NCBI GenBank assembly: GCA_964035545.1
Contig: OZ037768.1
Location: 9,539,241 to 9,603,240 of the forward strand
Length of the DNA: 64,000 nucleotides
Direction of reading: 5' to 3'
DNA from: Bugula neritina
Taxonomy: Eukaryota > Bryozoa > Gymnolaemata > Cheilostomatida > Bugulidae
Shown here: piece after piece, positions 12,701 to 32,083 of the stretch
How the letters are laid out: each line of letters starts with the position of its first letter
How positions within the stretch are numbered: position 1 is the stretch's first letter
Translations under genes and position numbers: made by a program
Notes under the pieces: model-generated
Databases searched by the model: none
Told to the model about the DNA's origin: nothing
Seen by the model: the letters and a program-made list of their open reading frames with translations, nothing else

Positions 12701-14254
12701 ATGGATATTGGGTTGGCTTACTCTGAGATGACAACTTCATATTATGCTTGTGATAGGGGAAATACATGTCTATTGATTATAATAATTTACATTTCGTAAT
12801 TTTATTTTACAGATTTAAATCATAGCGTGTATTTAATCACGATTTATTTTATAGCTTCTTACTTTGATACTTAACTGACTTTAATGGTAAAATATTAGCA
12901 TAACTTTTATAATTACTGAAATAATTTCAACTTCTGTTCATGTATATGCAATAAAAATTTCCTTGTACTACTGATCTTTGCAAGTTTATGTAGTTTCACA
13001 ACAGCATTGCATATATGAATGATCTTAAAAGCCTGACATAACAATATATTGCTTTGTCAAACTAAATGAAACAACTACACCTTAGAATTTCTGGCAAAAG
13101 TCCTTAAACATCAAATAACCTGAAAAATTTAAATCAGATTAAACATACTCTCATATAAATGCTACAGAAGCTGTATTGGTTGTGCTGAAGCTTTGAACAT
13201 TTACAAATATAAGTTTTTCACTTTCTATAGCAGCTCATGCTATCTAGAGATGAAAACTCAATCATAGAAATACTCTAATAGTCTAATTACTTAATTGAAT
13301 TCACCTAAAAACAGGCAGCTACAGGCAAGGTGGAGGAAGGGTAGCTCCTATAGGTGTGGTGCTAACATTAATTACGTTTAGTAATTAAAGAACCCCACTT
13401 TAAGTAATGTCAGTTAAAGTAATTAACTAATTCACTTAGATACCTATTGACATTGTTTGGACTATGCAACATTTGCTCATTTGGTGGTAGTGACTTGTAT
13501 TCATCCTCATTAATTTTTCCCCACCTCTTTCAGTTGACAACCTAAGCTACCATGCAAACAGTCAACACTGCTTATTATTTTCTGGAAATGAATTCATTGA
13601 ATACTGATTGGGCTGGAATCGGGATATCAGAATTGACAAATGACGCCGGTTTGCCAAAATTGAACTAGTAGTGAGTTTATTAGTAGCTAGTAGCTGCACT
13701 GCAGGCCACCATTCACTCAATCTCCGTTCTGTGTAGGCTTTGTTCGGTTGTGTTGGTAACACCTCTCAGAGAAGTTCTCTCATCCTTTTGCTTGCCTGCA
13801 TGGGTGTGTTTATTTCATAGAGCTACTTGACTGGTATGTATGTATCATAGATGTACGTGAGTAATGAAGATAGGATTTCTTTGGCTAATCACACTTTCTA
13901 TAAGTAAACTAATTTATACTTATTTACGTATCATATATCAAACTTATAAATAATAGTGAAATGAATTATAGTATAAGGAGTAAAATATATTTGGTTAAAA
14001 ATTAGCACAAACCACAGCAATTCAACCAGGCTGTATGTTACCAGTGTTATGTATAACTACACCAGTTTACTTTGAGTGGCTTCTCTAAGAGACTTTATTG
14101 GTGGTTTCCTGTTGTATGTTATCTTTGCTCAGTTTTGCTGACTATACCCAATAACAATTCTGGGCAGCAGTGATAATTTAAACATTCTATCCACTTCTAG
14201 CAAGTTGATATAAAAGCTTGGCTTCTGAATTTGGCTTCTTGTTTGTTCAGCATG

Positions 14255-14510
14255 CTATGATATTGTACAGTGGTGTACATTATATTGTACAGTATTGTAC
14301 ACTATTTACAGTATTAACTGTATTATACAGTATTGCACAGGATTGTGCAGTATTGAACATCATTGTGAAATGTTGTACAGTACTTACAGTGTTTACAGTA
14401 TTTTACAGCAATGTACAGTATTGTAGGATATTTTGCAGTATTTTACGGTGTTGCAAGGTGTTGTACAGTACTTCGCAGAGTTGCAAGGTGTTGTACAGGA
14501 TTGCTGGACA
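14255..14510. repeat. Degenerate tandem repeat of TGTACAGTAT-like units
   Basis: Repeated TTGTACAGTATTG and TTTACAGTATT words at spacings near 10-20 bp, with many substitutions. The 134-codon open frame over it (rich in C, V, L, Y) is a by-product of the repeat. Confidence 0.75.
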
Positions 14511-15820
14511 ATATTATGTTTCACCATTTTTATCTGCATATACTAGAAGTTCTTTGTATAACAAAATTATATCACCATATTCTCAAGTAACACATGTTAT
14601 CCAGTTCATCACATTCAATTAATTATTATTGCATGTCTTAATTTAAGCTGTTGAAGCTTGCAGTCTATCTCTACACACAGTATACTATGGGCTCAGCCTA
14701 GTGTAAATAGCATTTATTGCTCCCGAAAGACATAAGACAAAATTGTCGTGTTTTCCAATTATCTGTAAGTTTGATTAGTGTCCAGAGGATGATTAAGAAG
14801 TTCTCAGAAAGTTTGCTCACGGCCCAGCGCAGTGTTTGCACAGATGTAATTAATTGTTGAGTTACCTACGGTTTATATTGATTTACTGTTAGCTCAGACT
14901 AATTTTGTGATTATTGCTTTTAATCGAGTATTAATTATCAAATACTTGGGAGAAATCTGCCAGCTTTGTATATTCTATAGATGGTTGAACTGGGAGTTGA
15001 ACTGAACGCTGTGAAAGATAAAGCATGTAATCACATCTTTTATTATATATATTATTTAGTTTGATCGAAACATCTACTCAAAAGGAGGCACATGGACTAA
15101 CTCTTAACTTTCTAACCTCCACTTTCACTACAAGCACAGACATAAGAAATTATTAAAACTGGTGAGAAACTTTTATTATTGTAATTCTGATAGCTCAATG
15201 GTTGAAAATAAAATATTATATTTCAATTTATCAAATAAGCACTGGGAAATATGGGTAATAGCTTTTCAATTGTTCCACACCTACTTTTAATTATAATTTT
15301 GCTTGAAATATCTGGCAACACCTTTTCTGCACTTCTGAATGGGTGCGACATTTCTGGTTGATCTTGCTCCAAGTGTTTTTGCATAGCTGACTGGTTACAC
15401 TTTTCACTACGAGTTGTTGGATACATTAACTAGTGCAACATGAAAATAAAAATTCACACAGTGCGTTTAACATGCCGTAGATGATGTGCCGGATGCATTT
15501 ACTTTGGATCATGAAGTTTTTTTATTCTTGCATGTGAATACAGTTGCAAGTAATCATAATGTAATATACTACATTTGTATGTGCGAAGATTTGGCCGGGA
15601 TGATGGAAAAAGTTTTCAAATAAATTTGAGCAATATAGCATGTTCACATACTAAAGCTCACTTTTAACACGTTCAGGTGCTTTGACCCTATAAATTTTGT
15701 TTTTTAATGAGCTGTGAAAAGAAAAACAACATTATGTTGACCACACAAATGCTAAATTTTTTGTGAAAATATGCATCCCACGGCAACTTAAAACATTGGT
15801 ATGTTTAAAAAATGTTCAGT

Positions 15821-15830
15821 TTTTTTCTAG
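15821..15830 (+). other. Probable splice acceptor just before the PCBP start codon
   Basis: GTTTTTTTCTAG-type polypyrimidine tract and AG end at 15830, ten bases before the ATG at 15840. This suggests that the PCBP mRNA starts in one or more non-coding exons upstream and that 15840 lies in an internal exon. Confidence 0.5.
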
Positions 15831-15839
15831 TAAACAAAA

Positions 15840-24858
<9,019 letters not shown>

Positions 24859-25731
24859 GCAAAGCTACTTAACAAATAGTCATCTTAATATACATAATAT
24901 AATAATTTCACATTTATTTAGGCAGTCGAACTGCTCCATTTTTCTATTCATTAAGCGATAGAAAAATTGTGGATTTCTTTTTATTATTTCATTATGTCTA
25001 TGCTTGTATTTTTTTTACATCACATAAAGTATTAGTTGTGAACAAATCTTATTATTTCAATTAGTTCCAGTAGCCTTCATGTTTATAATGCACGCCTCTT
25101 ACTACCATCTATAAAATTAACCTATATAGCTTTAAAGTAGAAGTTTGGAACCACCTAGAAATATTTTTAGTTAATTTATTTGGATTCAGTTACCTTATAT
25201 CTATCATTTGTATAATATTTCAACTTGGGACTAGAATCACCATAACATAGCTACACACCAAAGCATTGTACAGACACATTAGTGTGAACCAAACTGTGTG
25301 TGTGTAACCTGCTGTATTTTAGTTGCTTCACCTTTTATCTTATTGAGAACTCATTTTATTAGCTTTACTTGATTGGTTCAACTGTATATATTGTGTTGTT
25401 AAAACTGTCACACAATAATTTGCTGTTGCAGGTTAGGAATTGAAGTGGAACTTCTTACTATCCTTTCTCACACATATTTTTAACAATACCCGTTTGTATA
25501 AGTAAAAAAAAACAGAAACGTAGTGAATTTGAAATCAAATGAGTTGGAAGTTTTAATGGATTTTGTTAGCTATAACTCAACACAGTGTTGCAGTTGGTTT
25601 CACTTGGTCTAACCTTACCACAGTGTAAGAACTTGTTATACAAACTAATGCTGTGACAGGCAGTATTGGTATTTAGACATACCTAATACCATATATCCTT
25701 AGTTATATAAACATTTTTATGATTTATGATC

Positions 25732-25737
25732 AATAAA
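25732..25737 (+). terminator. Poly(A) signal of PCBP
   Basis: CAATAAATAAAAT contains two overlapping AATAAA hexamers. It is the first exact signal I found after the PCBP stop at 24858. Confidence 0.5.
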
Positions 25738-25760
25738 TAAAATATTCTTTTATAATCATT

Positions 25761-25776
25761 TTTATTACTATTTATT
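25761..25776 (-). terminator. Poly(A) signals of GATD3
   Basis: Two TTTATT words on the plus strand (25761-25766 and 25771-25776) read AATAAA on the minus strand. They are the first found below the GATD3 stop at 26010. Confidence 0.45.
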
Positions 25777-26009
25777 ATATTTTTAAATACCTAATGTAAA
25801 ATAAACATGGAAAAATCAGGTCATGTCTAATTTAACAAATTTAGAAATTCTTAAAAATCATCACTTTAATAAGGATACATTGGTTGATTACTGGAGGTTT
25901 CAAAATAACACAACGTTAGGAAAATTAAAGCGACAATATGCTTAGCTACTCGTATTAGATGAATCGTTTCCTTTTTTGCATATAGATAATAGAAGAGACA
26001 ACTCCTTGC

Positions 26010-28375
26010 TTACTTGCACATGGCCAAAGCAGCTGAAATCATTTTCCCAACCCCATCAAAAATCAGATGCACAGAATGCCAACCTTGTGAGGGGTCATGA
26101 TACATGAATGCTGGGGTAGTCACCAGCTTGTTAGCTTCATCAACATGACATTCGTAAAGACACGTGTTAAGAAAGCATGTTGTATGACAATTGGCTAGTG
26201 ACATAACAATGAACATATCATAATATATAAATGCAGACTACATGATTACCTTAACAAAGCATTATGAGTAAATTAATAGCTTTTTGTCTTTTAGTACAAA
26301 TAAATCTTTTATGGTGAACAAACTTATTAGAAGCATATTAAAATGTTTATTGGAACAAGCAGCAAAGTTTTGATTCAATTTTTCCCCATCTTTATAGTGT
26401 AAACCATATTCTTTAAAGACATCTTAGACCCTGAATATGACCCAAAGCATTGAGATAAAAAATGTATTGCCTGTTTGAATAAACAGCTTCTCATAAGTTG
26501 ACTTGAAATAAAATTTTAGTTTCTTTAAGCACTTTAAAATGAAGGTTTGTGTTATAAGAGAGAAATAGTGTATACATGGCATGCATCACTACACTGGAGC
26601 GAAGTTATTAATAAAGGATATAGTCACGCTCTTCTCCACATGCTTAGCTCCTACTTTTTCTATGCCTTGACAAGTTTCAGCGTAAGGCCAGAGGTCACCA
26701 CTACTCTGTCCAACTGTTACTTCGCATCCAGGTATGACTTTGGCAGCCAACACAGGTGATATACAGCACATTCTATTAATGCAATTCAACAAAAATAAAA
26801 CAAATCAATAGGGTAACAAAGCTATGAGTCATGCATTCATAGTAAGCATGTTTTAAAGCAATTTCTGAGAAAAAAGGTATTCTAAATAAAATGTTAGTTA
26901 ATTTTTAAGTAAAATTTAATTTATGTACTGTGATTTCGGCATTGATATGGATACAGCAACACAATAAACGTAGATTAGTTCAATGAAGAATAATAATAAT
27001 AAATACTTTTATGAATCTAAGTTTAAATAATATACCTACTATAAAGTTATAGTGGAAGCATAACTCTGAAGATGGTTACAATTCCTATTTTCAAATATGG
27101 AATAACATAATAAATAATTACATTCTCATAGCCTAATGAACACAGATTGTTTTGCTTGAAATTTTAAAAAAAAAAACTCAAAAAATCCTGGTTTGTACTT
27201 TCAATGGACCATATAACCCAACCTAATATTATCAATAAACTTCAAAGTTAATTTCAGCCATCAACTAATTATAAGATTGATTAGACAAGAAAACAAGTGT
27301 CACATGCAGTGTACAAACATTGCATAATCAATACGTACATGCACGTGTGTTCGCAGAATATAAAACATAATTTTACGTTTTCAATGCATTGCCTTCATGA
27401 AAATATAAAATCAGCATCTTACGCAATAGGCTTTTTAGTTCCATGAAAGTCTTTGATTACTTTGGCAACTTCTTCATTAACAGTACCGTCAGGTCCTTTC
27501 ACTGCCCAATCAGATCTACACAGTATTTATGATTTGACTTTTAATTTACAGGCAACTAACTTTGACCTGTTTGTAATACTTACCAGTAACTATGGTAGCA
27601 TACAGGTGGTATATCATCAGTACTTAGATGATGGCATATAAAGATGCAGATAAAAGCACTCTGCAATAACATATTTTAGTGTTGAAATTATTTTTACCTT
27701 ACTAAAGAAGAGGCAGCATATCTACACCCATCAGATAGCAGATGTTCTTCAAATCTATCAATTCAATTGGCAATAATAACATTTTACAGCTTCGTTTTCT
27801 AATATTATTTATTTAAAGTACTTACAGATTCTTAGCTGCACCAAACCCACCGGGTATAACCAGCAGATCGAAATCAGAAGCTTTCAAATCTGATAGCGAA
27901 GATATAGCTCCTCTGGCAACTCGAGCTGATTCTGTCAGCACGTTTCTAATAGGGAAATATTGAATGCATTTTACTCAAGCACCTGAACCAAACAAAATTA
28001 ATTACTTTAATAACATACACATGTATAAACTTCCAATAGAATAGAAGCATTGCAGATCAAATACCAAAGGAACATACATGGTACAGATAATAATTGTGTT
28101 ATTCTTACATAAAATAAGTTGCATTCAAACCTGTTGGGTTCCATAGGGGCTCCCTTGGTGTGATCAATGGTATGCATCTGATCAATGTTTGGTGCAAATA
28201 TGGACACCTCGGATCCCGCCCGACTCAGGTGGACTAAACATCTAGATACAAATTTCATTTAACTGAATTACAAAGAAAATGTAAAGGAATAACGATGCCA
28301 GTCAACTTAAATAACTACTTACGCTGACGCTTCATGTACCTCCGTTCCGTCATAGACACCAGAGCCGTGCAAAAT
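26010..28375 (-). CDS. GATD3: GATD3 / ES1 (C21orf33-type) mitochondrial GATase1-like protein, first exon not found
   Basis: DJ-1/PfpI-fold protein of the ES1/ElbB family, mitochondrial in vertebrates; the ElbB line is linked to glyoxalase activity. Minus-strand exons: 28375-28323, 28241-28131, 27945-27826, 27515-27423, 26772-26622, 26153-26010 (stop 26012-26010). Recognised words: [75 protein letters not shown] (the conserved nucleophile-elbow Cys), [10 protein letters not shown] and VTTPAFM. All phases close and the alignment to human GATD3 is nearly gap-free. The last intron is AT-AC (see separate entry). The first exon, with the targeting peptide and the first beta strand, was not found; an in-frame ATG 9 bases upstream of 28375 lies in the acceptor region and would omit that strand. 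The usual SGCG before VYDG reads HGSG, so that Cys is Ser. Confidence 0.93.
26154..26621 (-). other. U12-type AT-AC intron of GATD3
   Basis: On the minus strand the intron begins ATATCCTTT, an exact match to the U12 AT-AC 5' splice site. It ends TTTCTTAAC ACGTGTCTTT AC, that is, a U12 branch-site match (26174-26166) with the branch A about 13 nt before a terminal AC. Joining ACT to GAA gives [19 protein letters not shown], the same length as the vertebrate protein in this region. No usable AG acceptor gives that match. Confidence 0.85.
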
Positions 28376-29315
28376 CTGAAACATAAAATAATACAATCCA
28401 ACAATATACAATAATGTATACAAGCAGGAATACAGGTCATACAGCCACATCGTATCAACTGTAAGTTATAAACAAGTGCCTCAAAACTTTTCGTCAAATT
28501 ATGTAATTTTAGCAGTATTGAAAATTGCACATGATGAAATAGGTCTGCGTCAACTACATTCAAATATCAAAACATATGGAAATACTTTATCTAATATCCA
28601 TATAGTAACAGTTTTAATATAAATTCCAAGCTATTTGAATGTGTAATAAAAACATTCAATAACGGTGGGTTTGATATTGAAAAAATTGGAATAATTAAGT
28701 GATTTTATTTCATTTTTACACTATATGGCTAATTATTACAAAAGCCATATGGATATATTGCAAAAAATATAATGCTAGCTATTTCACCATTGGTTACAAT
28801 TAGCCCAAAACATGAGCCAATAAAATGAGTTAATAAAATCAATTTATATACATATATTACATACAACTTTTAAGGTAAAATATGATTGTAGCTAAACTAT
28901 TATCATATGTATAATATTATGTATTACTAAACCATGCAGTTCTTCTTCAAAAATAACTGCCATTTGAAAAAAAATTGTTATAGTCAAATCCAAAATTTAG
29001 ATATACATTCTTCCCAACTTTCCATTTAAATTTCAAAATGAGATAAATAAAACATTCTATCTAATACTAGAAAAATTAAACATAAGAATTTTTAAGATGG
29101 CCTGACAAAACATTAAGATTTAATTTGCAAGTTTTCATTGTCAGAGCTTATTTCAATTCAATTCATCACATTCTGATTCAATATGAATATTACAATACAG
29201 TAAATATTGAACTTAGAGTTAACTTAAAACAAGAATATCCCTATCAGCATAAAAATCACCGACTCATAAAGTACACAATCAAAATCACATTTAGTTCTAC
29301 TTACAGTGATTTACT

Positions 29316-29388
29316 GTGAGTGTGATAGCTACACTAACTCTAAAACTAAAAGTAAGACTAAGTGTAAGTGTGTAGCTGTCACACTCAC
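29316..29388. repeat. Inverted repeat with 19-bp arms
   Basis: GTGAGTGTGATAGCTACAC at 29316-29334 pairs with GTGTAGCTGTCACACTCAC at 29370-29388 with one mismatch, leaving a 35-base loop. Confidence 0.8.
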
Positions 29389-29529
29389 TATCACACACTT
29401 GATCTTACTCGTAGTCGTACGGCAGAAATGACTGAACAGTGAATGAGGCAATCTAAATCTGATGATATTGATAAGCCTAAGGTCAGTCTTCAAACTAAGA
29501 TTTAGGATATAAAACTATTTCATTTTAAC

Positions 29530-29762
29530 CTTAAAGAATATTAAATATTAATAGTAATACTAATACTAACAGTAAATATTACTCTATTAGTATTACTATT
29601 AGTTAATGAGTAATACTAATACTTAATAGTAGTACTAATAGTAATATTAATAGACATACTCATAGTAAATGTAATACTAATACTTATACTTATAGTTATA
29701 CTAATAGTAATACTAATAGTAATAGTAATAGTAATAGTAATACTAATAGTAATAGTAATCAT
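29530..29762. repeat. AATAGTA/AATACTA simple-sequence tract
   Basis: Purine-pyrimidine mix of TAATAGTAATAC words on both strand senses over about 230 bp. The right end is the most regular, with repeated AATAGT. Confidence 0.85.
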
Positions 29763-29943
29763 ACCACTGCAGCCTTGACCATATTGTAATTGTTCCGAGA
29801 TGTAGAAAAACTTTTAGAGAGTATCAGTAACTGAAAGCTCTTCACCGTTTGACTTAGTGATGAGACTCCAAACACTCTTTTGCTTTCAAACAAAAAAGGA
29901 GTAATGATTTTATTCATAATCACGTTGAGTACGACGATATAAT

Positions 29944-30733
29944 CACCGGCTTTCCATGTACCGATCTCAGATCGATCTCGCTGAGATCGATCTGAGAAAT
30001 GTGCTGATCAGATCGATCGTTTTTCCATGAGAGTGTCAGATCGATCTAGCGGAGTTGCCTCCTCTTAAGTGAAGAGTACTTTAATATTATATTTTTTAAC
30101 CCACCTGGGTGATTCAAGCTAACGCTTTTGAAAAAACAAAATTTCCATAGTCTAAAATTCAGTGCCAGCTATAAACTCTACGCAGTAAAGCTTTTAGTAA
30201 GAAGTAATTTAGCCAACTTAAGATAATTCATTTTAATATTTTAGTTTGACAGCTTATATAAAATTAATAGCTGTTGTGCAGATTATTCATAAACTTACAG
30301 GACTATTGGGCTTAAAAATAAGCAGCAAATAACTAATGAAAGTAAGTTTTACTAGCCATTTAAATTCAATTTAAATGCTCCTACTTTTTCCACCTTCTAC
30401 CGTCTATAATTTTATATAATTGAGTTTGTTTAATCATAGTACTGAAAGTCAAAGTTTTGGCATCTGAAAATGTGGCTATAGTAATTATTAAGTAATTTGC
30501 TTAGTAATTACCAATAAATTATCATTTTTATTAGCGGCGACATTTTAGCGAACAGTCTTTTTCTATTTCTCAGATCGAACTTTCGTCTTTCCATGACCTT
30601 ATTGCCTTGAGATCGATCTGAGTTCGAGCTCTACAGACCGACCAGCTCAGAACGACTGAGATCGATCTTTAGCGTCTTTCCATGGATCGATCTCAGCGAG
30701 ATCGATCTGAGATCGGTACATGGAAAGCCGGTG
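29944..30733. mobile_element. Non-autonomous DNA transposon (MITE) with 49-bp perfect GATC-rich terminal inverted repeats
   Basis: The left end 29944-29992 starts CACCGGCTTTCCATGTACCG and is perfectly inverted at 30685-30733. Inside each end are further inverted copies of CTTTCCATG and AGATCGATCT (around 30022, 30585 and 30675). The element is about 790 bp with no coding frame. AAT flanks both ends (29941-29943 and 30734-30736), a possible 3-bp target duplication. The superfamily is not assignable by eye. Confidence 0.88.
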
Positions 30734-30908
30734 AATTACAAGTTAAATTTATGCGAAAATCGCTTGATGCAGCACAAAGTTTCAGAGTCACAGTGGTTCG
30801 GAGATTTCGAGTTTGGGGTTTGGATTACAGTGTGTACAACTATTACACTCAGTGACCCCAAACATTATGCTGTATCAAACGATACTTAATTTATAATGCT
30901 TCAGTTTC

Positions 30909-30952
30909 ACTCACTGAACTGAAACTATAACCGGGGTTATAGTTCAATGGTT
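30909..30952. repeat. Palindromic module shared with SINE copy 1
   Basis: TCACTGAACTGAAACTATAA then CCGGGGTTATAGTTCAATGG. The inverse of this runs through 19985-20022 inside the SINE. A shorter relative (CTGAAACTATAGTTCAATGG) is at about 31164-31183. Confidence 0.7.
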
Positions 30953-31130
30953 TCACTATTACCGTTACCACGTGAGTGGCTAATAATGTTTATATTAAAC
31001 TTAGAGTTAGTACTACATGGGACAGGGTATCCATATGAAAATAAAATAAACATCAATATTAATAATGAATACAAATTGGAATATTATAATTATGCAGACT
31101 ACTAGACTAAGACACTAAAAGCAGACCTAG

Positions 31131-31150
31131 TAGTAGTAGTAGTAGTAGTG
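31131..31150. repeat. (TAG)n microsatellite
   Basis: About seven uninterrupted TAG triplets. Confidence 0.85.
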
Positions 31151-31852
31151 AGCAGACCACTAAACTGAAACTATAGTTCAATGGAGCAGACGAGCAGACA
31201 ACGTTGAGTACCGGTAAGCTACTATAAAATGTAGGCCACCAGATAAAATCACTCATCTTCCTGTTGGAATATTATATACCCATGCTTATGGTCATGGTTA
31301 TGCCAAAAGCAAATAGGTTACAGAGGTGGTTAAACCCAATCTGCTTCTTGCAGTGCTCTTTTAGGCTGCAATTTCTAGCTTTAAGTAAGCATACAAAAAC
31401 CATGTTGTAACTTGAGCTACTAGCCAGTGCTATGGTAAACTGTGATGATATTTTTTAATATTTAAAATTATCCTTCTTTGTTCTTTCTATATTTTCATAT
31501 TGAAATTATAAAACAAATTACTAAATAGTCAAGGCTTTGATTTTTGTGCTTAATAAATGTTTCTAGTGTTAATAGCAATTTTTATGAAATACATCACTTT
31601 TAATAAAAGTTTTATGTCACATAATACATAAACATAATATACTACAAAAATACCAATCTTGGTCCAAAATCGATTAATTGAATTCTAAAGCTTAGTTATT
31701 AGACTGACCACTACTGACTATATTTCCTTTAAAAAATTTAAGTGCATAAATTCTTGATTCATAGCCATCAACTTCATGGCTGTTTTCACTTTTCATTAGT
31801 GGTGTTCATATTGCAAATAGATATAACTATCAACAATGTATTCTGTTACAAT

Positions 31853-31858
31853 TTTATT
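31853..31858 (-). terminator. Candidate poly(A) signal of EFHC1
   Basis: TTTATT on the plus strand, AATAAA on the minus strand, about 225 bases beyond the EFHC1 stop. Confidence 0.4.
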
Positions 31859-32083
31859 GTTTCTAAGATATTAGCAATCAATGAATATTTTTAACAATAT
31901 GTGAAAATTATATTCATAAATGCCAGGTAATAGCCATAAAATTAATAATGCATATTACATATATCTGTACACACAAAGCTAAACCAGTTTAGTTAGGCCC
32001 ATTCACATTAACCCCACAAGGTTATAATAGCCATAATAATAACAATTTGTGTGCATGATCCTTGCAGTGCTGTTGATACAGAC

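Larger units (their letters stand above)
7932..15839. other. Long AT-rich stretch between HRI and PCBP coding regions
   Basis: No coding exon is supported in this 7.9-kb stretch. The left part should hold the HRI 3' UTR, with a candidate AATAAA at 9713-9718. The right part may contain non-coding first exons of PCBP. Other contents: a small perfect hairpin at 8883-8911 (AGGACCTAAA repeated inverted) and a short-unit repeat at about 14255-14510. The few open frames of 60-134 codons have no recognisable domain. Confidence 0.6.
24859..26009. other. Tail-to-tail 3' UTRs of PCBP and GATD3
   Basis: No coding exon is seen in this 1.15-kb AT-rich gap. It is explained by the PCBP 3' UTR from the left and the GATD3 3' UTR from the right, meeting near 25.75 kb. 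Confidence 0.6.
28376..32083. other. Repeat-rich stretch upstream of GATD3 and downstream of EFHC1
   Basis: This 3.7 kb should contain the missing first exon and promoter of GATD3, but no reading frame ending in a donor with a plausible targeting peptide was found. It holds an inverted repeat (29316-29388), an AATAGTA-type simple repeat, the GATC-rich MITE and, on the right, the EFHC1 3' UTR. Confidence 0.55.

Noticed and set aside
14218-14622. 134-codon open frame rich in Cys, Val and Tyr
   Set aside because: It is a translation of the TGTACAGTAT repeat; no start context and no family match.
26154-26216. GT-AG acceptor at TCACTAG for the last GATD3 exon
   Set aside because: It would add about 20 residues absent from the family ([12 protein letters not shown] and on) and needs a poor donor. 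The AT-AC reading gives an ungapped match.
26010-28375. PARK7/DJ-1 as the identity of the minus-strand gene
   Set aside because: The fold is related, but [30 protein letters not shown] and VTTPAF are GATD3/ES1 signatures that DJ-1 lacks.
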